34,717 nucleotides of DNA from MGOM01 sp035455265 (GTDB lineage Bacteria > Chloroflexota > Anaerolineae > Anaerolineales > E44-bin32). The translations under genes were made by a program, and so were the position numbers. The DNA lies in NCBI GenBank assembly GCA_035455265.1, contig DATIFK010000098.1:1-34717 (forward strand), in the 5' to 3' direction. Shown here one piece after another: positions 6,764-16,100 of this stretch. The notes under the pieces are model-generated. The model worked only from the letters and a program-made list of their open reading frames with translations, did not search any database and had not been told where the DNA came from. Position 1 is the stretch's first letter; each line of letters begins with the position of its first letter.

Positions 6764-8179
6764 ATGGTCCGGTCCGTACCCGACTACCAGCGCCTCGCCG
6801 ACCTTTCCCCCGACGCTGTCTTTCGCTGGGACTTCGCCCGTGGGTTGACTTTCGTCAGCACGGGATTCGAGCGCATGACCGGCCACGCGGCCGGAGACGT
6901 GTTGCTCCGCCCCGAATTCCTCCCGACCCTGTTCCATGCCACCGGATGGGCGGACTTTCAGTCGGCCGTCGCCCGTGTGCGGGACGATGGCGCCGATTCA
7001 GCGACGGTTGTCGCACAGCTCCGGACGCGCGACGGCAAGCCTGTCTGGGTGGAGGCGTTCGCCATCCCGGTGCGCGACGAGCGCGGCCGGGTGGTCGGAG
7101 TGGACGGATCGGCCCGCGACGTCTCCCAACACCTGTCGGTCGCCGACCAGTTGAGTCGGCGGACGATGGAGCAGGCGACCCTGCTGCAAGTCCAGCGGGA
7201 GCTGTTGACGCAGCTCGACCTTCGTCGCACGCTGGGCAAGATTGTCGATCGGGCGCAGCGCTTGCTGCGGGCGACGACTTGCACCGTCTTCATGCTCGAG
7301 CCGGACGGCGCCAGCTTGCGCCCTCTGGCGTCGGCCGGCGAATACGCCCAGCAGCTCATGAGCCAACGGCCGCAGCTCGGCCAGGGGCTGACGGGGTGGG
7401 TGGCCGAACACGGCGTCCCGCAAAAAGTGGATCACACGGCGCGGGACGTGCGCGTGTCCCTTGTTCCCGACACGCCTGACGAAGACGAGAGCCTGATGTG
7501 CGCCCCGCTGGAACTTGGAGGGCGGGTCACCGGGGCCCTGCTGCTAAGCGGAAGACCGGAGCAGTACGCGGAATCGGACCTCGACTTCCTGGTCGCCCTG
7601 GCGCAAGTGGCGGCCCTGGCGATCGCCAACTCGCAGACCTTCGACCAGATCCAGCGCCAGGCCATGACGGACTCCCTGACGGGGGCTTTCAACCGGGCCT
7701 TCTTTACCCAGAACCTGAGGGCCGAATTGAACCGGGCCCAGCGCCTGGGCTATTCGGTGGGCCTTCTGATGGTCGACGTCGACGACCTGAAGCGTGTCAA
7801 CGATCGTCACGGCCACCTGGCCGGGGACGAGCTGCTCCGGATGGTGGTCGAGGGTCTGCGCATGGCGACCCGTGAGACCGACTGGGTGGCGCGCTACGGC
7901 GGGGATGAGTTCGCCGTCGTCCTGCCCGGCTGCGCCCCGGACCAGCTCGAGGCGTTGGGCGAGAAACTTCGCCGAAACGTGGCCGAACGGAACATCGGCC
8001 TGCCGGACGGCCGGCGCCTGGGAATCACCATCAGCCTGGGAGGCTCGGTCTTCCCTGGGATGGCCGCCACCCTTGAAGATCTCATCGAGCAGGCCGACCA
8101 GTGCGAGCTGCAGGCCAAGGCGGCCCGCGGGGACCGTGTGGTCATCCACATGGGGGCCGCCCCCATCGGTCGCGGTTGA
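6764..8179 (+). CDS. Diguanylate cyclase with PAS and GAF sensor domains
   Basis: The 471-residue protein has a PAS domain at about residues 1-125 (LSPDAVFRWDFARGLTFVST), a GAF domain at about 150-290 and a C-terminal GGDEF domain at about 300-465. The active-site signature GGDEF is at residues 379-383. The product-inhibition I-site RETD lies at 370-373, exactly five residues before it, so the enzyme should make cyclic di-GMP from two GTP and be feedback-inhibited. No EAL or HD-GYP domain is present. Two starts are possible. I chose the ATG at 6764 because AAGGTG lies nine bases upstream and the PAS domain is complete from there; the ATG at 6710 touches the repeat array. The HTH gene follows after 10 bp. 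Confidence 0.9.
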   Translation: MVRSVPDYQRLADLSPDAVFRWDFARGLTFVSTGFERMTGHAAGDVLLRPEFLPTLFHATGWADFQSAVARVRDDGADSATVVAQLRTRDGKPVWVEAFAIPVRDERGRVVGVDGSARDVSQHLSVADQLSRRTMEQATLLQVQRELLTQLDLRRTLGKIVDRAQRLLRATTCTVFMLEPDGASLRPLASAGEYAQQLMSQRPQLGQGLTGWVAEHGVPQKVDHTARDVRVSLVPDTPDEDESLMCAPLELGGRVTGALLLSGRPEQYAESDLDFLVALAQVAALAIANSQTFDQIQRQAMTDSLTGAFNRAFFTQNLRAELNRAQRLGYSVGLLMVDVDDLKRVNDRHGHLAGDELLRMVVEGLRMATRETDWVARYGGDEFAVVLPGCAPDQLEALGEKLRRNVAERNIGLPDGRRLGITISLGGSVFPGMAATLEDLIEQADQCELQAKAARGDRVVIHMGAAPIGRG

Positions 8180-8189
8180 CGACCCGGGC

Positions 8190-8696
8190 ATGCCCTCGGC
8201 CAAGCCGGGTTCCAAGTACTTCCCCCTCTTCCAGCACCTGAAGCGTCAGCGCGGCGAGCGCGTGTCGCTAACGTTCGCGCAGATCGAGGCCATCCTGGGC
8301 CAGCCGCTGCCGCGCTCGGCGCGTCGCGCCAAGGCCTTCTGGAGCAACCGGGCCCACGGCGGTCTGCAGGCGGAGGCGTGGCTCGAGGCCGGGTTTGAGA
8401 CGCAAGAGGTCGATCTTCGTGGACGACGCATCGAATGGGCGCGCCCGGTCCAGCGCTACGTCGTCCACCGCGAATCCGGCGTTGTGCGTTGGAACGCCGA
8501 CATGGTCCGGGCGCTGCGGCGGCATCTCGGCGCCGATCAGGCCGGGCTGGCCGAGGTGTTGGGTGTCCGGCAGCAGACGATCAGCGAGTGGGAGACCGGG
8601 CTGTATGTCCCGAGCCGCAGCCGTTCCAAGCACCTCAGTCTGATCGCTGAGAGGGCCGGCTTCCCCCTCGAAGGTGATTCCTCGCTCAGGGATTGA
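8190..8696 (+). CDS. DUF7662-like domain fused to an XRE-type helix-turn-helix regulator
   Basis: The 168-residue product has two parts. Residues about 8-80 (KYFPLFQHLKRQ, LTFAQIEAILGQPLPRSAR, FWSN) match the pattern of a small domain that I recognise as DUF7662-like. Residues about 105-160 form an XRE/Cro-type HTH, with LRRHLGADQAGLAEVLGV, then RQQTISEWETGLYVPSRSR as the recognition-helix region. It probably binds DNA; the ligand or partner of the first domain is unknown. The gene begins 10 bp after the diguanylate cyclase stop, so it is likely made from the same transcript. Its stop codon overlaps the -35 box of the promoter for the structured RNA candidate, which makes that RNA a possible neighbour-controlled target. 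Confidence 0.8.
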   Translation: MPSAKPGSKYFPLFQHLKRQRGERVSLTFAQIEAILGQPLPRSARRAKAFWSNRAHGGLQAEAWLEAGFETQEVDLRGRRIEWARPVQRYVVHRESGVVRWNADMVRALRRHLGADQAGLAEVLGVRQQTISEWETGLYVPSRSRSKHLSLIAERAGFPLEGDSSLRD

Positions 8697-8721
8697 CAGC
8701 GATTCCGTTACCGTGTACGAT
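8693..8721 (+). promoter_or_regulatory. Near-consensus sigma-70 promoter driving a structured non-coding region
   Basis: TTGACA (8693-8698) is a perfect -35 hexamer, followed after 17 bp by TACGAT (8716-8721). This is the best -35/-10 pair I find in the window. No ORF with a ribosome-binding site follows on this strand for several kilobases. The predicted start is near 8728. Confidence 0.7.
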
Positions 8722-8727
8722 GTCATC

Positions 8728-8850
8728 GCCCGAGGTTGACCTCGGGAACCGGGCGGCTGAGGTCGCGGAAGCGACCGCCGAGGATGCGCCCGAGGCGGAC
8801 CCCAGGGGGTGCGGATACCGCAGATGGGTCTTCCCTCGGGCGCATCCCAT
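8728..8850 (+). ncRNA. Candidate structured non-coding RNA of unknown class
   Basis: Three strong helices follow the promoter. Hairpin 1 pairs CCCGAGG (8729-8735) with CCTCGGG (8740-8746) around a TTGA loop. Hairpin 2 pairs CGGC plus GGTCGC (8754-8757, 8761-8766) with GCGACC plus GCCG (8771-8780), with a GGAA (GNRA) tetraloop and a three-base bulge. Hairpin 3 has a perfect 14-bp base, 8782-8795 with 8834-8847, enclosing GACCC/GGGTC and a GCGG-ATA-CCGC apical hairpin. CGCCCGAGG occurs at the 5' end and again in hairpin 3, so an alternative long-range pairing is possible. I looked for the SRP GGAAG signature and for 6S-, tmRNA-, RNase P- and common riboswitch-like motifs and found none. The 3' end is uncertain because no T-tract follows. 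Confidence 0.65.
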
Positions 8851-8867
8851 GCCGGCGGCCATTTCGT

Positions 8868-9057
8868 CAGTGGTCAGTGGTGGGAGACCAGTGGCGATTG
8901 GCCACTGGTCAATGGCGGGAGGTCAAGGGCCGAGGGGAGGATCCGTCGGAAGCTCCTACGGTCAGCCAAGGGCCGGCGACGGATGCTCGTTGCCGGGTGC
9001 ATGACGATTGACGACTAATGACTGACGACTGACAACTGAAAACTGATGACTGATGCC
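8868..9057. repeat. Degenerate GTCAGTGG/TGACTGACGACTGA repeat tract
   Basis: The spacer carries CAGTGGTCAGTGG at 8869-8881, CCAGTGGCGATTGGCCACTGG at about 8889-8909, and a run of TGACGAC/TGACTGA/CAACTGA words from about 9001 to 9057. The composition is poorer in GC than the surrounding genes. No ORF or promoter pair is evident. Confidence 0.65.
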
Positions 9058-9067
9058 TCCTTGGGGA

Positions 9068-10144
9068 TCAAGCAGGCGAGGGCTGAACCAGCTGGCCCAG
9101 TTTGGCGATGCTGCGGCGGAACTCGGGTGTTGCCATCAGCCGGTACATCAAGACTCCGACCAGCCGGGGGCGCATCGTCACGCGGATGCGGAAATCGATC
9201 GCGGTGCCCGTTTGGGTTGGGTGGAGCAGCACGGTGGAGATAGACTCGGGGTGCCTGGCGGAGGGGCTGCGCGATTCGTAGGTGAAATAGTCGAAGGGGC
9301 GCCAATCCAGGATGGTCTGAATGACACGGACTTTGCTGCCGTGCAGGCAATGGCTGGCGCTGCCGACGCCCCGACGGTCAGCAGAGCCTCGCGCCGCCTC
9401 TACCGGTAGACCCTCCCAGCGCGTGCGCTTGCCGGGATCGTTGAGCCAGTCCCACGCCTCGGCCGGCGGGACAGGCAGATCGAAGGTGAAGCGCAGATCG
9501 GCCTGGTGCGGTTCGACGATCACATGCCGCGCCGCGGTGACCCGGTCGTAGATCGGGTGCAGGTTGAAGCTGAAGGTGCGGATCGGGGGCAACGACTCGT
9601 AGGTCTCCACCTGGGCGTGCATCCCATCCGTCGGGATGGACAGGCGCTCCACACACGGCTGGGTGAGTAGAGCGTAGGCGCGCCAGCCGGTCGCCTGACC
9701 TACGGAGTTCTTCAACAGACGGTGGACCAGGTTGACGTCGGAGCCGAGCGGCTTCCGGCTGCCGGCGATCTCCTGGAGGATGTATTCGCCAAAGTGGGCG
9801 ATGAACTTGAGATCCAGCATCAGGACGGACCGGCAAGCATTGCACACGCAGGTCGAATGGCGCTGGATGGCGTCGACGCGATCCCGAAAGGCCGTGTAGG
9901 TTTCTTCGATGAGGGCCAGAAGCGTCTGGCCCGAGGGCAGGGCATCCGCCGGGGCATAGACGTAGACCGCGTCGCCCTCCACCTCGACCAGCTGGAGGCC
10001 CGGGGTGAGCCGGCCGACGACCAGTTGGATGAGCTCGCCCAGCACGTCGTGGGCATGCTCGAGCTCACTGGCGCTGAGGAAGGCCGTGAAGCCGGAGAGA
10101 TCAGCGAGGAGCAGATAGCCTTGCTGTGTCCTGGACTCCATCAC
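9068..10144 (-). CDS. DUF2652 (class III cyclase-like) and SRPBCC two-domain protein
   Basis: The 358-residue protein begins YLLLADLSGFTAFL, the opening of a DUF2652 domain, which is distantly related to class III nucleotidyl cyclases. It continues through VEVEGDAVYVYAP to about residue 200. A second domain at about 215-350 has the SRPBCC/START-like pattern (FTFDLPVPPAEAWDWLNDPGKRTRWEG), a helix-grip fold that holds lipophilic ligands. Cyclase activity is doubtful because I do not see the full set of metal and transition-state residues. A CVCNAC motif near residue 97 could bind metal. The gene lies 55 bp downstream of acnA on the same strand. A second Met directly follows the first, so the start could be one codon later. 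Confidence 0.85.
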   Translation of the reverse strand: MMESRTQQGYLLLADLSGFTAFLSASELEHAHDVLGELIQLVVGRLTPGLQLVEVEGDAVYVYAPADALPSGQTLLALIEETYTAFRDRVDAIQRHSTCVCNACRSVLMLDLKFIAHFGEYILQEIAGSRKPLGSDVNLVHRLLKNSVGQATGWRAYALLTQPCVERLSIPTDGMHAQVETYESLPPIRTFSFNLHPIYDRVTAARHVIVEPHQADLRFTFDLPVPPAEAWDWLNDPGKRTRWEGLPVEAARGSADRRGVGSASHCLHGSKVRVIQTILDWRPFDYFTYESRSPSARHPESISTVLLHPTQTGTAIDFRIRVTMRPRLVGVLMYRLMATPEFRRSIAKLGQLVQPSPA

Positions 10145-10199
10145 GGAAAGACCCCGGGGGACGGCGATGGGACGGGATGATGAAGGAGTGTGCGGACGT

Positions 10200-12908
10200 T
10201 CAGTTCTTGCGGATCATCTGGCGCAAGACGGTCTGCAGAATCCCACCGTTGCCATAGTAGTCCAGCTCGACGGGAGTGTCGATGCGCACCAGGGCGTCGA
10301 ACGCGGACTTGGCGCCCTCATCCGACTCGACTGTCACGGTCACCCGCGAACGGGGTCTCAGGTCCTTCACGCCGCGCAGGGTGTACCGTTCGCGGCCAGT
10401 CAGCCCCAGCGACGCAGCCGACTGGCCCGGGAGGAACTCGAGCGGCAGGACGCCCATGCCGATGAGATTGGAGCGGTGGATGCGCTCGAGACTTTCGGCG
10501 ATGACCGCCCGCACGCCGAGGAGACGCGGGCCTTTGGCGGCCCAGTCCCGCGACGAACCGGATCCGTACTCGCGCCCGGCCAGCACGATCAAGGGTACGC
10601 CTTCCTCGCGATAGCGCACGGCGGCGTCGTAAATCGACATCCGCTCGCCTTCGGGCGCGTGCAACGTCAGCCCGCCTTCGACGCCCGGCACGAGCAGGTT
10701 CTTGAGGCGGATGTTGCCGAACGTGCCGCGCGTCATCACCTGGTCGTTGCCGCGCCGGGAGCCGAACGAGTTGAACTCACGCGGCTGGACCCCGTGTTCG
10801 ATCAGGAAGCGCCCGGCCGGACCGTCGGCAGGGATGGCGCCGGCGGGGGAAATGTGATCGGTGGTGACGGAGTTGCCAAGCTGGACCAGGACGCGGGCCC
10901 CGACGATATCGGTCAGAGGGGGTGCCTCGAGCGTCAGACCGTCGAAGAAGGGTGGCTCCTGGATGTAGGTGGAAGACGGGTCCCACGAATACAGATCGCC
11001 CCCGCTGACGGGAATCTGGTTCCAGGTCTCGTTGCCGGTGAAGACCTCGCTGTAGCGCTTGCGAAACAAGTCCGGCGAGACGACGTCGTGGATGATCTTG
11101 TCGATCTCCTGCTGGGTGGGCCAGATGTCGCGCAGGAACACCGGCCGGTCGTCGGCCCCCATGCCGAGGGGCTCGCGCGTCAGGTCGATGGAGACGCTCC
11201 CAGCCAGGGCGTAGGCCACCACCAGCGGCGGGGAGGCGAGGTACGAAGCGCGCACGTGGGGGTTGATCCGGCCCTCGAAGTTGCGGTTGCCCGAGAGGAC
11301 GGCGGCCGCCACCAGGTCCCCCTGGCTGATGGCCTTCACGATCTCTCCCGAGAGCGGCCCGCTGTTGCCGATACAGGTCGTGCAGCCGTAGGCCACCAGG
11401 TTGAAGCCGAGCTCGGCCAGCGGATCCAACAGCCCGGCGCGGCGCAGGTACTCAGTCACGACGCGGGAGCCCGGCGCCAGGCTCGTCTTGACGAAGGGCC
11501 GCACGCGCAGGCCGCGCGCCAGGGCATTGCGTGCCACCAACCCGGCGCCGACCATGACGCTGGGATTGGAGGTGTTGGTGCACGAGGTGATGGCGGCGAT
11601 GACAACCGCGCCGTGTCCGATCTCGGCCGAAGCTCCGTTGGTGCCGATGGTCACGCGCGTCTGGAGGGCATCCTGGGCCACCCCGAATCCGCCATCGCCG
11701 GTCGCGGCGCGCAGGCTGGCCTCGAACGCGGTCCCGACGGCAGGCAAGGCGACCAGGTCCTGCGGGCGTTTCGGTCCGGCCAGGCTCGCCTGCACGCTGC
11801 CCAAATCCAGCTCGACGATCCGGCTGAATTCGGGCTCGGTCGAGTCGGCCGTGCGAAACAAGCCCTGCTCTTTGGTGTAGCGTTCGACCAACTCGATGAG
11901 GGACTCGTCGCGGCCCGTCAGGCGAAGGTAGCGCAGGGTCTCATCGTCGACGGGGAAGTAGGACGCCGTGGCTCCGTACTCCGGCGCCATGTTGGCGATC
12001 GTGGCCCGATCCGGCAAGGGCATCCCGGCCAGGCCAGGTCCGAAGACCTCGACGATCTTGTCCACGACGCCGACGCCGCGCAGGAGCTGTGTGATGGTCA
12101 GGGTCATATCGGTGGCCGTGGTGCCCTCCGGCAGGCGACCCGTCAGGCGCAGGCCGACCACCTCGGGCAGGACCATCACGATCGGCTGACCGAGCATGGC
12201 GGCCTCGGCCTCGATACCGCCCACGCCCCAGCCGAGGACCCCGAGTCCGTTGACCATCGTGGTGTGCGAGTCGGTGCCGACGAGCGTGTCCGGGAAGGCG
12301 ACCGTTTCGTCGCCATCCTTCCGCGTGCCGACGACGGAGGCCAGGAACTCCAGGTTGACCTGATGGACGATCCCGGTGGCCGGCGGGACGACGCGGAAGC
12401 GCTCGAAGACCTGCTGGCCCCAGCGAAGGAACTCGTAGCGTTCGCGGTTTCGCTGGAATTCCAGTTCGGCGTTGCGGCGCAGCGCCTCCGACGAGGCGAA
12501 GAAGTCTACCTGCACGGAGTGATCGATAACCAGATCGACGGGAACGTGCGGGTTGATGCGGCGGGGGTCACCGCCGAGTCGGGCCACCGCCGCCCGCATC
12601 GCGGCCAGGTCTACGACGGCCGGGACGCCGGTGAAGTCCTGCATCAGGACGCGAGCGGGCAGGAACGGGATTTGCGGGCGCTCCTTCGGGCGAGGCGACC
12701 ACGCGGCCAGCGCCCGCACGTCGTCATCCGTGATCTCGCGGCCGTTGACCTGGCGCAGTGCCGCCTCGAGCAGGATGCGGATCGAGTAGGGCAGGCGGTC
12801 GAGGCGCGCGAGTCCCGCCCGTTCGAGGGCCTCGAGGCTGAAGTAGGTAATCTGACCGGCCCGGGTGCGCATGGCGCGGCGCGCCTGGAAGGTATCCTGC
12901 ATGGACAT
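10200..12908 (-). CDS. acnA: Aconitate hydratase, AcnA type
   Basis: The 902-residue protein is full length for the AcnA/IRP branch. It interconverts citrate and isocitrate through cis-aconitate in the citric acid and glyoxylate cycles. The cluster-binding cysteines are C443 in ITSCTNTSNPSV and C509/C512 in YGCTTCIGNSGPL. Their 66- and 3-residue spacing equals that of classical aconitases, so a [4Fe-4S] centre is expected. The N-terminal VLMQDFTGVPAVVDLAAMR and the swivel-domain GREYGSGSSRDWAAKGP are also present. I chose the ATG at 12908 because GGAG lies a few bases upstream; a second ATG follows two codons later. Its upstream region is shared with the divergent histidine kinase gene. The DUF2652 gene follows after 55 bp. 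Confidence 0.97.
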   Translation of the reverse strand: MSMQDTFQARRAMRTRAGQITYFSLEALERAGLARLDRLPYSIRILLEAALRQVNGREITDDDVRALAAWSPRPKERPQIPFLPARVLMQDFTGVPAVVDLAAMRAAVARLGGDPRRINPHVPVDLVIDHSVQVDFFASSEALRRNAELEFQRNRERYEFLRWGQQVFERFRVVPPATGIVHQVNLEFLASVVGTRKDGDETVAFPDTLVGTDSHTTMVNGLGVLGWGVGGIEAEAAMLGQPIVMVLPEVVGLRLTGRLPEGTTATDMTLTITQLLRGVGVVDKIVEVFGPGLAGMPLPDRATIANMAPEYGATASYFPVDDETLRYLRLTGRDESLIELVERYTKEQGLFRTADSTEPEFSRIVELDLGSVQASLAGPKRPQDLVALPAVGTAFEASLRAATGDGGFGVAQDALQTRVTIGTNGASAEIGHGAVVIAAITSCTNTSNPSVMVGAGLVARNALARGLRVRPFVKTSLAPGSRVVTEYLRRAGLLDPLAELGFNLVAYGCTTCIGNSGPLSGEIVKAISQGDLVAAAVLSGNRNFEGRINPHVRASYLASPPLVVAYALAGSVSIDLTREPLGMGADDRPVFLRDIWPTQQEIDKIIHDVVSPDLFRKRYSEVFTGNETWNQIPVSGGDLYSWDPSSTYIQEPPFFDGLTLEAPPLTDIVGARVLVQLGNSVTTDHISPAGAIPADGPAGRFLIEHGVQPREFNSFGSRRGNDQVMTRGTFGNIRLKNLLVPGVEGGLTLHAPEGERMSIYDAAVRYREEGVPLIVLAGREYGSGSSRDWAAKGPRLLGVRAVIAESLERIHRSNLIGMGVLPLEFLPGQSAASLGLTGRERYTLRGVKDLRPRSRVTVTVESDEGAKSAFDALVRIDTPVELDYYGNGGILQTVLRQMIRKN

Positions 12909-12985
12909 GGCTCCGCGTCTGGGTGGGTGACCGGCGCAGGTTGGGCTGCGGCCAGCCGTCGGCAGGCGCCTACAAGTCCGGTGAG

Positions 12986-12991
12986 TATAAT
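12986..12991 (+). promoter_or_regulatory. TATAAT box in the acnA/histidine kinase divergent region
   Basis: A perfect TATAAT lies on the plus strand and overlaps TATACT (12989-12984) on the minus strand. Either or both could serve as -10 boxes for the kinase and for acnA. No good -35 hexamer is seen for either. The rest of the 211-bp spacer holds no other clear signal. Confidence 0.35.
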
Positions 12992-13119
12992 CCAAGTCAT
13001 CGAAGCACTCCGCCGTTGGCGAAGTTCCTCGGTGGGGGATTGACGGGCACGATGGGTGCATCCGAAACAACGACCAGGCGCCGGCCAACACCGGGCCAGA
13101 CGCCGTCCGCAGGCCCGAA

Positions 13120-16100
13120 TTGACAAGTCGCAAGCCCGCCACCGGGCGGAGCAAGGGCAGTGCGAAGGGGGGATCCTCTCCGGCGTCGGCCCGCCGGCGG
13201 AGCCTGAACGCACGTCGCGGCGCTGCCAAGAAAGTCCATCGCCTCCCCGATCAACCGGCGCTCTTTGAGTCGATCGTCGCCCATGCCGTCGACCTGCTTC
13301 GTGGCGACGGCGGAGGCATGTACCTGGTCGAGCCGGGGGCCCGGCAGGTGCGCTGCGTCGTCAGCCTGCACACCATGGGCTCCTTCGTCGGCACCGTCCT
13401 GGCCTACGGCGAGGGTGCCGCCGGGATTGTGGCTGAGAGCGGACAGCCGATCAACATCTCGGACTATCGTGCGTGGCAGCACCGCTCGCCGGTCTTCGAG
13501 AAGGCGGCTCCCTTTCGCGCCGTCATCAGCGCACCGATGGTGTGGCAGGGCGGCGTCACCGGGGTCATCCACGTCCTGCGCAACGAAGGCGGATCCCCGT
13601 TCAGCGACTCCGACCTCGACCTGCTGACGGTCTTCGCCGACCAGGCGGCTGTGGTCCTCGAGAACGCCCGGCTGCTGGAAGCGGCCGAGCGGCGCTACCG
13701 CCAACTCTCCCAACTCCACCAGCTGACGCGCGCCGGGCTGGCCGTGACCGACATCAACACGCTGACGCGCGAGTTGGCCGAAGGCCTGTCGTCCCTCATT
13801 GGCGCCGACGCCTGCTACCTCAATCTCTGGGACGAGTCGCGGCGTAGTCTTTCCCCGATGGGCGCGTCGGGTCGCTTCGGCGAGATGTATCCCCATACGG
13901 ACTTCCCGCAGGGCGAGCAGACGTTGACCGAGACGGTGCTGGCGCAGGGCCGACCGCTGGCGATCGAGGACGCCAAGAACACACCCTATGTCAGCCGGGT
14001 CATCATTGATCGATTCCTCGTGCAGTCGGTGCTGGGCCTGCCGCTGGTCGTCGGAGACGTCAAGGTTGGCGCGGCCATTCTGGCCTTCGAAACGAGGCAC
14101 AGTTTCACCCCCGAGGAGATCGAGCTGTGCGAGCAGGCGGCCGGCCAGGCCGCGCTGGCTATCGCCCGCGTCCGGGCGTACGAGTCGGAAAAGCGGCGCC
14201 GGGTCGAGCTCGAAGCCATCCGGCGCGCCAGCCTGAGGCTGACGTCGAGCCTGGAGTTGCGTCCGGTGCTGGAGGGCGTGCTGGAGGAAGCCCTCAAGCT
14301 GGCGGCCGCCACCGATGCCCACATCTTCTTGTACGACGGGGAGAGGCTGACTTTCGGCGCGGCGAATTGGGACGGGCACTTCCATTCCTCGCCCTTCTCC
14401 GAGCCGCGTCCCAACGGTCTGACCTACACCGTGGCCCGGCAGGGGCAGCGGGTGATCGTCCTAGAGGCCAGGGATCACGGACTCTTCCGGAACATGCCCT
14501 GGGAGGGAACGATCCTCGGCCTTCCCATCCTGGCCGCCGGCCGGGTGCGGGGTGTGATGACCATGGCCTTCAAGCAGGCGACCGACCTCGATGACGGCGC
14601 CTTGCGGGCCCTCGAATTGCTCGCCGACCAGACGGCCATCGCCCTCGAGAATGCCCGTCTGTTCGAAACGATCGATACCGAACGCCGCCGCTTGCGTTTG
14701 TTGTTTGACACGACGCGGGAGCTTTCCACCAGCCTGGATGAGACCGAGATCCTGCAGCGCGCCATCCGCCTGACCAGCGCCAATCTGGACGCCCGATGGG
14801 GCACCACCTACCTGGCGCGAGGCGATCGGCTGCAGTTGATGGCCATCGCGGGGGACCTCGGCGCGACGGTCGAGGCTCTCGATCAAGCCCTGGACATGCG
14901 CCTCGGCCGCGGCCTGGAAGGCTGGGTGGCCCAGCATCGGGAAGCGGTGCTGGTGCGCGACGTCCAGACAGACGAGCGATGGATGCGCATTCCCGGTTTG
15001 GATCATGGGCCCGGGTCGGCGATCTCCACTCCGATCTTCTCCGGAGCCGATGTCCTGGGGGTCATGACGGTCCTGCGGCCCGAGCCCTTCCAACCGGAGC
15101 ACCTGCACTTGCTGGAGGCCGTCGGGAGGCAGGTCGGGCTGGCATTGACGAATGCGCGTCGCTACCAGGAAGTGACGCGGCGCCTGGCGGAACGGAGTGC
15201 GCTGCAGCAGGTGGCCGAGACGGTGAACCGGCGCCTGGAGATGGGGCCGCTGCTCGAGGAGATCGTCATGCAGGTCGGCCAGGTCCTGGGCTACCCGGTG
15301 GTCGAGATCTTCCTCATCGAGGACGGCATCCTCGTCTTGCGGGCGGCGAAGGACACCCTGAGCGTCGGGGAGAAACGCCTGCCGATCACCCGCGGCGTCA
15401 TCGGGCGAGCCGTGCGCACCAACCGGCCGGCCTTCGTGCCCGACGTGTCGCTCGATCCCGACTACGTCGTCGGGCTACCCAGCACGCGATCCGAAATCGC
15501 CGTCCCGCTGTACAAGGAGGACCTGGTCGTGGGGATCCTCAACGTCGAGACGCCTGAGCCCGGCGGGCTGACGGATGAGGATCTTCACTTGCTGACTTTG
15601 CTGGCCGACCAGGTGTCGGTCGCTTTGGAGAACGCCGCGCTCTACGAACGCTTGCGGCGGAACATGGCCCAGCTCGAGCAGACGGTGTCGCAGAGGACGG
15701 CCGAGCTGGCCCGCGCCCTGGAGCAGGCACGCGCCGCCGACCGCTTGAAGACCCAGTTCGTCGCCGATGTCTCGCACGAGCTGCGCACGCCCCTGACCAA
15801 CATCCGCCTGTACCTGGAGCTGGTCGACCGCGGCAAGCCCGAGAAGTTCGGCGATTACATGGAAACCCTCAATCGGGAAACCGAGCGCCTGGTCGTCCTC
15901 ATCGAGGATCTGCTGGCGGTCTCACGCCTCGACGCCGGCACGGCCATCCCGCAACCGATCCGTCTCGATCTCAACGCACTGGCGCGCGGCCTGGTGGAGG
16001 ACCGTCAGCGGTTGTTCAGTCAGAAGAAGCTGTCGGTGACCTTCAACCCCGCCTCGACTCTGCCGGCGGTCGAGGCCGACGAGCGCATGCTGACTCAGGT

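Noticed and set aside
8728..8850. SRP, 6S, tmRNA, RNase P or common riboswitch identity for the structured RNA
   Set aside because: I looked for the SRP GGAAG/AGCAG signature, TPP CTGAGA, cobalamin GCCACTG, FMN and cyclic di-GMP core sequences, and hammerhead CTGATGA. None is present in a fitting place.
10167..13043. 958-codon open frame on the strand opposite acnA
   Set aside because: It covers the whole acnA gene in antisense. Its translation is rich in Gly, Arg, Asp and His without domain patterns, as expected from high-GC codon mirror effects, while acnA has all aconitase motifs.
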